DNA from: JBBIWA01 sp037439425
GTDB taxonomy: Bacteria; Acidobacteriota; Blastocatellia; RBC074
Assembly: GCA_037439425.1 (NCBI GenBank)
Contig: JBBIWA010000093.1
Span: 1 to 19,827, forward strand
Direction of reading: 5' to 3'
DNA: 19,827 nucleotides
Under the pieces are notes generated by a model. That model ran no database searches. It was given only the letters and a program-made list of their open reading frames with translations, and was not told the DNA's origin. The position numbers and the translations under genes are program-made. This document shows positions 15,163-19,827 of the stretch, one piece after another (the stretch's first letter is position 1; each line of letters starts with the position of its first letter).

Positions 15163-16326
15163 ATGCGCACTATCAAGACGGCTCTGATCGGCGCGGGTTT
15201 TGTTGGCCCGCATCACATCGAAGCGGCGCGGCGGCTGGGATTTGTCGAAGTCGTAGCTGTGGCCAGCAGCTCGCAAGCATCAGCTGAAGCCAAAGCAGCG
15301 CGCCTCAACATTCCGCGCGCTTATGGCAGCTATGAAAGACTGCTCGATGATCCGGAGGTTGAAGTCATCCACAATTGCACGCCGAATGATTTACATTTCC
15401 CAGTGACGATGGCCGCCATCGAGCGGGGTAAACACGTCATCGCTGATAAACCGCTCGCACTCAATGCAGCCGATGCGCGTAAGATGCTCGCCGCCGCGCG
15501 CGCTAAAGGCATCGTTCACGCCGTCACGTTCAACTATCGCTACAATCCGCTTATGCAGCAGGCGCGCGTGATGATCCAGCGCGGCTATCTCGGTGAGGTT
15601 CATTTCGTTCACGGAAACTACCTACAGGATTGGCTGCTTTATCCGAACGATTACAACTGGCGGCTGGAGAAGCAGGGCGGTGAGGCGCGTGCGGTGGCTG
15701 ATATCGGCTCGCACTGGTGCGATCTGGTCACTTATCTGACCGGTGCGCGCATCAGCGAAGTCCTGGGCGAATACACGACGGTTTATAAAACACGTCAGAA
15801 GCCGCGCGGCTCGCGCGAAGCCTTTGCTACTGGCAGCGGGGATGAGCAATACGACGAATATCCGGTGGAGACCGAGGACTTCGCCAGTGTGCTGTTGCGC
15901 TTTGAGAACGGAATGAAGGGCGCCTTTTCAGTCTCGCAGGTGAGCGCCGGGCACAAGAACGGGCTGGAGGTTGAAATCAATGGACGTCAGGCCTCACTCG
16001 CCTGGAAGCAGGAGCGTCCGAATGAACTCTGGATTGGGCGGCGCAATGAACCGAACGGCTATCTGCTGAAAGACCCTTCACTTCTGGATCCCTCTGTCCG
16101 CCATTATGCTGCATTACCGGGCGGGCACGGTGAGGCCTGGGCTGATGCCTTCCGCAATCTACTCAGAAATATTTACACCTTCATCGCTGAAGGACGTTCC
16201 ATGGAGAAAGACCGCGACAAGATTGATTTCCCGACCTTCGAGGATGGCCTGGAATCAAATTGCGTCGTTGAAGCCATCACCCGCAGCGCCAAGGCGGGCG
16301 GCGTGTGGACGAAGGTTGAACGGTGA
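15163..16326 (+). CDS. Gfo/Idh/MocA family NAD(P)-dependent oxidoreductase
   Basis: The 387-aa cytoplasmic dehydrogenase belongs to the glucose-fructose oxidoreductase / inositol dehydrogenase family. The N-terminal Rossmann fold shows the dinucleotide motif GAGFVG (10-15), the DKP version of the EKP motif at 95-97 (K96 is the usual catalytic lysine), and in the C-terminal domain ADIGSHWCDLV, with H184 and D187 in the places of the family's active-site pair. Length and domain order are normal. AAGGAG at 15146-15151 lies 11 bases before ATG 15163. No Tat signal is present, unlike some paralogues in this phylum. It is divergent from a sugar isomerase-like gene; such pairs act on inositol or other sugars and polyols, but the substrate cannot be deduced. 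Confidence 0.93.
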   Translation: MRTIKTALIGAGFVGPHHIEAARRLGFVEVVAVASSSQASAEAKAARLNIPRAYGSYERLLDDPEVEVIHNCTPNDLHFPVTMAAIERGKHVIADKPLALNAADARKMLAAARAKGIVHAVTFNYRYNPLMQQARVMIQRGYLGEVHFVHGNYLQDWLLYPNDYNWRLEKQGGEARAVADIGSHWCDLVTYLTGARISEVLGEYTTVYKTRQKPRGSREAFATGSGDEQYDEYPVETEDFASVLLRFENGMKGAFSVSQVSAGHKNGLEVEINGRQASLAWKQERPNELWIGRRNEPNGYLLKDPSLLDPSVRHYAALPGGHGEAWADAFRNLLRNIYTFIAEGRSMEKDRDKIDFPTFEDGLESNCVVEAITRSAKAGGVWTKVER

Positions 16327-16417
16327 GGAGAATGAGGGAGATTTGATAGACGACCAACACTTTGAGCAAGCGGGAAGTGGGGCCACTGCCGTGCGGCGTG
16401 ATTCATAAGGATCGCGG

Positions 16418-16489
16418 TCAAAGACCGGTTGGAGTGGAACGCGCTCCAAGGCCGCTAGTAGTGACGACTGTGATAGACTCCATCAGCAT
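16418..16489 (-). CDS. Possible 23-aa small protein or leader peptide
   Basis: On the minus strand AAAGGAGGA (16495-16503) stands five bases before ATG 16489, the best ribosome binding site in the window. It opens a 23-codon frame (MLMESITVVTTSGLG, then ARSTPTGL) ending in TGA at 16418. A hairpin with a TTTAAT tail lies just upstream of the site. The frame's end overlaps the TTGGAG/CTCCAA palindrome. It could be a genuine small protein, a leader peptide, or the start of a gene whose body was replaced. I do not recognise the peptide. Confidence 0.25.
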   Translation of the reverse strand: MLMESITVVTTSGLGARSTPTGL

Positions 16490-16518
16490 GCAAATCCTCC
16501 TTTGGTTAAGAGATTAAA

Positions 16519-16537
16519 GCCTCAGTGTAGCTGAGGC
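16519..16537. other. Perfect 7-bp hairpin
   Basis: GCCTCAG/CTGAGGC with a 5-base loop. On the minus strand it is followed by TTTAATCT, a weak terminator-like tail, and then by the mini-ORF's ribosome binding site. Confidence 0.4.
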
Positions 16538-16638
16538 GCGGGGGATTCGCACGTCACTCGAGACAAGTTCGTAAGCCACCCTGCTAAGCCCTGTATTCTC
16601 ATGGGACAGGACTGCGTGTGGCCAACCAGTCTGCTCGC

Positions 16639-16667
16639 TTGTATGTCTTTATACTTCACGTTATTCT
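16639..16667 (+). promoter_or_regulatory. Weak promoter candidate just upstream of abiEi
   Basis: TTGTAT (16639-16644), a 17-bp spacer, and TATTCT (16662-16667). Transcription would start about 4 bases before ATG 16678, giving an almost leaderless mRNA, in line with the lack of a ribosome binding site there. Both hexamers are imperfect. Confidence 0.25.
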
Positions 16668-16677
16668 AATAACACGG

Positions 16678-17496
16678 ATGGTTACTTCGAGTACGCAATT
16701 TATAAAATATCCGCTGGGAGCTAAAGAGGCCGCCTTGTTGACGCAGCTTTCCGGTCAGAATCAGAGGGTTTTCACTCTGAAGGATGCCGTCAGTATCCTC
16801 AATGATCGGCCTGAGAATGTCAAAATGCTTCTGTCGCGGCTCACCAGGAAAAAGTGGCTCAAGCGATTGGAACGTGGGAAATACTTGATTGTACCGCTGG
16901 AGGCTGGACCCGAGCGCGAATTCACCGAGTATGAACTCCTCATTGCTTCGCGCCTCATCACGCCCTATTACATTGGATACAAAACGGCGCTCAATTTCTA
17001 CGGCTACACAGAGCAAATCTCACCCATCGTCTATGTGGTCAGCACCCGCCGTAAGACCGCGATCACCATTAATCAAGTGCGCTACCAGTTCGTGACACTT
17101 AAAAAAGAGAAGTTTTTCGGGAGCAAAAAAACTTGGGTGGCTGGAACAGAAGTCAACCTCTCTAACCCTGAAAAAACGATCATTGACTGCTTGGATCAGC
17201 CTCGCTACGGCGGTGGCATTGGTGAGGTCGCCAAGGCTCTCAGATACGGTGAAAACGAAATGGACCTCAAAAAGGTCGTGACGTATGGAAAACGGATGAA
17301 CAATCGAGCAATCCTGCAACGGCTGGGGTTCCTGCTCGAATTTCTGAAGCTTGCGGATGAGCGACTGCTGTCTGAGATACAATCCTCTATCGGTCGTGGT
17401 TTTGTGAAACTCGATCCGATTGGTAAGAGTTTTGGATTGTACGACTCGAAATGGCGAGTCAGGGTCAACGTATCTCTCTCGTCGCTGGGTGAGTAG
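16678..17496 (+). CDS. abiEi: AbiEi-like antitoxin / transcriptional regulator (type IV toxin-antitoxin)
   Basis: The 272-aa product has an N-terminal winged helix-turn-helix (about 10-75: EAALLTQLSGQNQRVFTLKDA, in part, then LTRKKWLKRLERGKYLIVP). The C-terminal antitoxin domain of AbiEi proteins follows (ELLIASRLITPYYIGYKTAL, then YVVSTRRK, then LSNPEKTIIDCLD). Known AbiEi proteins repress their own operon and oppose the AbiEii nucleotidyltransferase without binding it. I chose ATG 16678; GTG 16618 in the same frame would add 20 residues with no family resemblance, and neither has a ribosome binding site. The stop at 17494-17496 is separated by one base from the toxin start, so translation is probably coupled. 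Its pairing with the downstream nucleotidyltransferase makes the call strong. Confidence 0.88.
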   Translation: MVTSSTQFIKYPLGAKEAALLTQLSGQNQRVFTLKDAVSILNDRPENVKMLLSRLTRKKWLKRLERGKYLIVPLEAGPEREFTEYELLIASRLITPYYIGYKTALNFYGYTEQISPIVYVVSTRRKTAITINQVRYQFVTLKKEKFFGSKKTWVAGTEVNLSNPEKTIIDCLDQPRYGGGIGEVAKALRYGENEMDLKKVVTYGKRMNNRAILQRLGFLLEFLKLADERLLSEIQSSIGRGFVKLDPIGKSFGLYDSKWRVRVNVSLSSLGE

Positions 17497-17497
17497 A

Positions 17498-18388
17498 ATG
17501 CTCACACGAAACGTCTTCATCAATATTGCCAGACGACTTCACGCCCCCGGTCTTGGCGTGCTGGAGAAGGATTACGTGATTAGCTGCTTCATGGATGGAT
17601 TAATGCGAGTGAAAACGATTGCCACGACCTTCGTGTTTAAGGGCGGCACGGCCCTGCGCAAGGCGTATTTCTCTGACTGGCGTTACTCCGAAGATGTAGA
17701 CTTCAGCGTCCTGCCTGCATTTGCCCAAGAGGAATTCTCAACTCTTCTGGAAAAATCGTTCGCCCTGGCCCAAGAAAAACATGGAATCAGCTTTCGGCTG
17801 AAAAGCTCCCACAAACCTAACGGCATGATTCGAGCGCGCATTCAGTATCGAGGACCTCTGGACTATCCAGGGGTTCTCTATCTTGATGTTACCTTTGATG
17901 AGCCGATCATCTTAGAACCAGAGCGGCGGAGGCTGCTGGCCAGTTTCAAAGAGAGCCCCACGCCCAGAGTATTGACGTACCGCTTGGAAGAACTTTTGGC
18001 CGAAAAGCTGCGCAGCCTTCTGGAGCGAGGCAAGGCGAGGGATTACTATGATGTGTGGCGATTGCTCAAAGAAAAACAAAGTCAACTCGATCTCCCAATC
18101 CTTCGGGATGTGTTTCAAAAGAAGTGCGAGCATAAACAGATCATCTATCAAGGACCGGAACAATTCACTGTTGCGCAAAAGCTCAAAGAAGCCGAGCCCT
18201 ATTGGGAACGCGAACTCAAACAACAAACGAGCGAGCTTCCCTCATTCACCATTATCGTCACGGATCTCAAGAAATGTCTGAGGGAGATTGGTCTTTCACA
18301 AGTATGCTCTCTTCACCAAGACGTTCAAGTGCGTAGGTCTCCAGTAGGCCGTTTAGGGGCATCAGAACGCACGAAACCGATCGGCTGA
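17498..18388 (+). CDS. abiEii: AbiEii-like nucleotidyltransferase toxin (type IV toxin-antitoxin)
   Basis: The 296-aa product is a DUF1814/AbiEii-type nucleotidyltransferase. Motif I reads FKGGTALRKAYF (G49-G50-T51...K55) and continues to S64-E-D-V-D68 (RYSEDVDF), the usual metal-binding pair. Motif III is LAEKLRSLL with K170, and motif IV is ARDYYDVWRL with D182 and D185. All the conserved motifs are present, so it should be active. AbiEii-family toxins transfer nucleotides to essential RNA (tRNA in studied relatives) and stop growth, aborting phage infection. ATG 17498 lies one base after the antitoxin stop (TAGAATG), with a GGGTGAG-like site upstream inside the antitoxin gene. The last 30 or so residues (from SQVCSLHQ) look unlike the family and may be read-through into former intergenic DNA. 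Confidence 0.9.
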   Translation: MLTRNVFINIARRLHAPGLGVLEKDYVISCFMDGLMRVKTIATTFVFKGGTALRKAYFSDWRYSEDVDFSVLPAFAQEEFSTLLEKSFALAQEKHGISFRLKSSHKPNGMIRARIQYRGPLDYPGVLYLDVTFDEPIILEPERRRLLASFKESPTPRVLTYRLEELLAEKLRSLLERGKARDYYDVWRLLKEKQSQLDLPILRDVFQKKCEHKQIIYQGPEQFTVAQKLKEAEPYWERELKQQTSELPSFTIIVTDLKKCLREIGLSQVCSLHQDVQVRRSPVGRLGASERTKPIG

Positions 18389-18504
18389 TGATCAAGAGTG
18401 AATCCAATGAGTGCACCACGAGCGCAAACGTTGCGCCCCCCTTCAATCCAAGAGGCAATCGAACGAAGGTTGACTCGGCGGGCTACCTGGCCAGGCATGT
18501 ACCA

Positions 18505-18541
18505 GTAGACCGCGAGTAGACCTGAAGTAGACAGGGTAGAC
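18505..18541 (+). repeat. Four GTAGAC boxes at 11, 11 and 9 bp spacing
   Basis: GTAGAC starts at 18505, 18516, 18527 and 18536. The roughly helical spacing recalls protein-binding iterons, but the boxes are short and could be a phrase repeat without function. Confidence 0.4.
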
Positions 18542-18675
18542 CGGATTTCGGCCTGATTTTGGGGTGAAAACGAGTGAAAGCGAGTGAAGAAAAATACAAC
18601 CTCAGTCTTTGTTTTCGCCTTACTTGATGTGAATTTGTGAAAGTCGGTGAAAATGTCTCTACCGCTTATGAACCA

Positions 18676-18763
18676 CTGGGTACGCAAGCTTCTAGCGTGC
18701 TTGGCTCTGAAGGCAACCGCCAGCTTAACGAAGACAGGCACGCAAGGATGCGTGCGTGCCCAG
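18676..18763 (-). mobile_element. REP/MITE-like palindromic element, copy 2 (upstream of UPF0182 gene)
   Basis: The 88-bp element starts CTGGGTACGCA and ends TGCGTGCCCAG, inverted ends with one mismatch that is a G.T pair. The inner stem GCGTGC (18695-18700) pairs with GCACGC (18738-18743). Its 18726-18756 is the exact reverse complement of 13201-13231 in mutM, and the other arm matches at 21 of 25 positions. It ends 8 bp before the GAGGAA ribosome binding site of the next gene, so it would form a large hairpin in that leader. Confidence 0.75.
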
Positions 18764-18782
18764 GATCTTCCGAGGAACAAGT

Positions 18783-19827
18783 ATGCCGCAAAGACGTCCC
18801 CGAACAATACTACTACTGGTCGTGGCGATCATCTTCTTTATCTTCTGGCCGGCACTGGTCGGTTTGTATACCGACTGGCTCTGGTTTCAGGAAGTAGGCT
18901 ATCGGACTGTCTTCACGACTACGGTGAGCACTAAATTGATCCTCGGCCTGCTCGTCGGACTGATAGCGATGATAGTGACCTGGGTCAATCTGAGAATTGG
19001 CCTGCGCTTGAGCGCCGCCTCCGCCGCTCTGAAAAGCTTTGTCGGCTTTGGTGACCAGGAGATGGCGCTGCCAGATTTCGCTCATTACGCGCAGCGCTTG
19101 TCGCTTCCGGTTGCGCTGGGTGTGGGATTGCTGGCGGGCGCGCTTGGCTGGGGCGAGTGGGAGGTGGTTTTGCGCTATCTCTACCAGACTCCGTTTGGCG
19201 AGACAGAACCGATCTTCCAGCGCGACATTGCGTTTTATTTCTTCACGCTGCCATTGCTCGAAGTGGTTGCACGATTGCTGCTGGTGTTGCTAGTAGTCAA
19301 TTTGGTCGCTCTGGTTCTCCTCTACGCAGCGCGCACAGCAGTGGTGGTAGGGGAAGGCGGGATTGCCATCGAGCCAGGAGCGCGCGCGCATCTGCTGGCA
19401 GTAGTAGCGATGGGCTTTTTACTCCTCGCCTGGCGCGCTTATCTGGAGATGCCTGGGTTGCTCTACTCGGACAGAGGGCCGGTGGCGGGCGCCAGCTACA
19501 CCGATGTGAATGTGACGTTGCCGATGCTAAGAGTAGAAACAGTGGTGGCGGTGCTGGTTGCGGTATTGGGGGTGGTCAGCATCTTTCGCGCAAAGACAAG
19601 CTGGCTCTGGCTGGGGCTTGGAGCTTACCTCCTCGTGCTGGTGGTAGGCGGCTGGCTTTATCCCGCGGTCGTGCAGCGCTTCTCGGTAGCGCCTAACGAG
19701 CTGGAGAAGGAAGCGCCCTATATCGTTTATAACATCGCGGCGACGCGCAAGGCTTTCAAGCTCGAACAGGTCGAGGAGCGCGAACTGCGAAGCGAGACAG
19801 CGCTGGTGGCTCAAGATATCGAGAACA
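18783..19827 (+). CDS. UPF0182 family multi-pass membrane protein (partial, runs off window)
   Basis: The frame is open from ATG 18783 to the window end (348 codons); family members have about 850-1000 residues, so only the membrane part is seen. About seven transmembrane segments are predicted (roughly 8-29, 50-70, 107-124, 155-181, 203-221, 252-268, 275-293). Family hallmarks are YTDWLWFQEVGY (29-40) after the first segment, and SVAPNELEKEAPYIVYNI (301-318) with TRKAF at the start of the large extracytoplasmic domain. GAGGAA (18772-18777) lies five bases before the start. The function of UPF0182 (COG1615) is unknown. A palindromic element sits immediately upstream of the ribosome binding site. 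Confidence 0.92.
   Translation, partial: MPQRRPRTILLLVVAIIFFIFWPALVGLYTDWLWFQEVGYRTVFTTTVSTKLILGLLVGLIAMIVTWVNLRIGLRLSAASAALKSFVGFGDQEMALPDFAHYAQRLSLPVALGVGLLAGALGWGEWEVVLRYLYQTPFGETEPIFQRDIAFYFFTLPLLEVVARLLLVLLVVNLVALVLLYAARTAVVVGEGGIAIEPGARAHLLAVVAMGFLLLAWRAYLEMPGLLYSDRGPVAGASYTDVNVTLPMLRVETVVAVLVAVLGVVSIFRAKTSWLWLGLGAYLLVLVVGGWLYPAVVQRFSVAPNELEKEAPYIVYNIAATRKAFKLEQVEERELRSETALVAQDIEN

Larger units (their letters stand above)
16327..16677. other. Gene-poor stretch upstream of the AbiE pair
   Basis: About 350 bp. It holds a small palindrome TTGGAG/CTCCAA (16429-16449), a minus-strand mini-ORF with an excellent ribosome binding site (16418-16489), a 7-bp hairpin (16519-16537), and a weak CCTGT/ACAGG inverted repeat (16590-16610) that could be an operator. 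A promoter candidate lies at the right end. Confidence 0.5.
18389..18782. other. Gene-free stretch between AbiE toxin and UPF0182 gene
   Basis: It holds four GTAGAC boxes (18505-18541), a palindrome CCTGGCCAGG (18486-18495), a phrase repeat (CGAGTGAAAGCGAGTGAAG near 18560-18578), and the second palindromic element (18676-18763). No credible gene is seen. Confidence 0.5.

Noticed and set aside
18325..18807. Minus-strand 160-codon frame containing ARTHPCVPVF, which resembles the mutM insert peptide
   Set aside because: The resemblance comes from the shared palindromic DNA element, not from a common protein. The frame overlaps the AbiEii end and the UPF0182 start.

Overview
The window looks like chromosomal DNA of an Acidobacteriota bacterium, plausibly class Blastocatellia. 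The best clues are a secreted subtilase ending in a TIGR03437-type 'Solibacter' C-terminal domain, an RHS core of the PQSLN.YSYVGN..NFVDPTG type common in that group, a Tat-exported sugar isomerase-like protein beside a Gfo/Idh/MocA oxidoreductase, and many short palindromic and phrase-like repeats in and between genes. The taxonomic call is inference from protein style; there is no rRNA or tRNA gene in the window.

Layout. 1-2021: the decayed 3' end of an RHS gene (in-frame amber stop, altered metallopeptidase-like motif in its tip) followed by a lower-GC WG-repeat protein. 2022-4023: a gene-poor stretch with a convincing integron attC-like site (2567-2638), then a kelch beta-propeller gene placed as a gene cassette would be, with a 37-bp direct repeat over its stop codon. 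4024-4794 (minus): zinc-ribbon/TM/PEGA membrane protein. 5534-10138 (minus): 1534-aa secreted subtilase. 10329-13842 (plus): probable operon of a sugar-1-phosphate nucleotidyltransferase, a phosphogluco/phosphomannomutase and the DNA glycosylase gene mutM. 13932-14834 (minus) and 15163-16326 (plus): sugar isomerase-like and Gfo/Idh/MocA genes, divergent. 16678-18388 (plus): AbiEi/AbiEii type IV toxin-antitoxin pair. 18783-end (plus): 5' part of a UPF0182 multi-pass membrane protein.

How genes work together. The nucleotidyltransferase and mutase are consecutive steps of nucleotide-sugar supply (hexose-6-P to hexose-1-P to NDP-hexose) for polysaccharide or glycoprotein synthesis; mutM is a housekeeping passenger. 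The isomerase and oxidoreductase probably serve sugar or polyol catabolism. AbiE is a stand-alone defence/stability module.

Most notable observation: an 86-bp palindromic element lies inside mutM. It is flanked by a 13-bp near-perfect direct repeat exactly 117 bp (39 codons) apart, so removing that interval would restore a canonical ~277-aa enzyme. A second 88-bp copy, inverted, sits just upstream of the UPF0182 ribosome binding site. A different short AT-rich repeat is translated in-frame inside the subtilase propeptide. Mobile or repetitive DNA has therefore been absorbed into two reading frames here. The second notable item is the attC-like site next to the kelch gene, with no integrase visible in the window.
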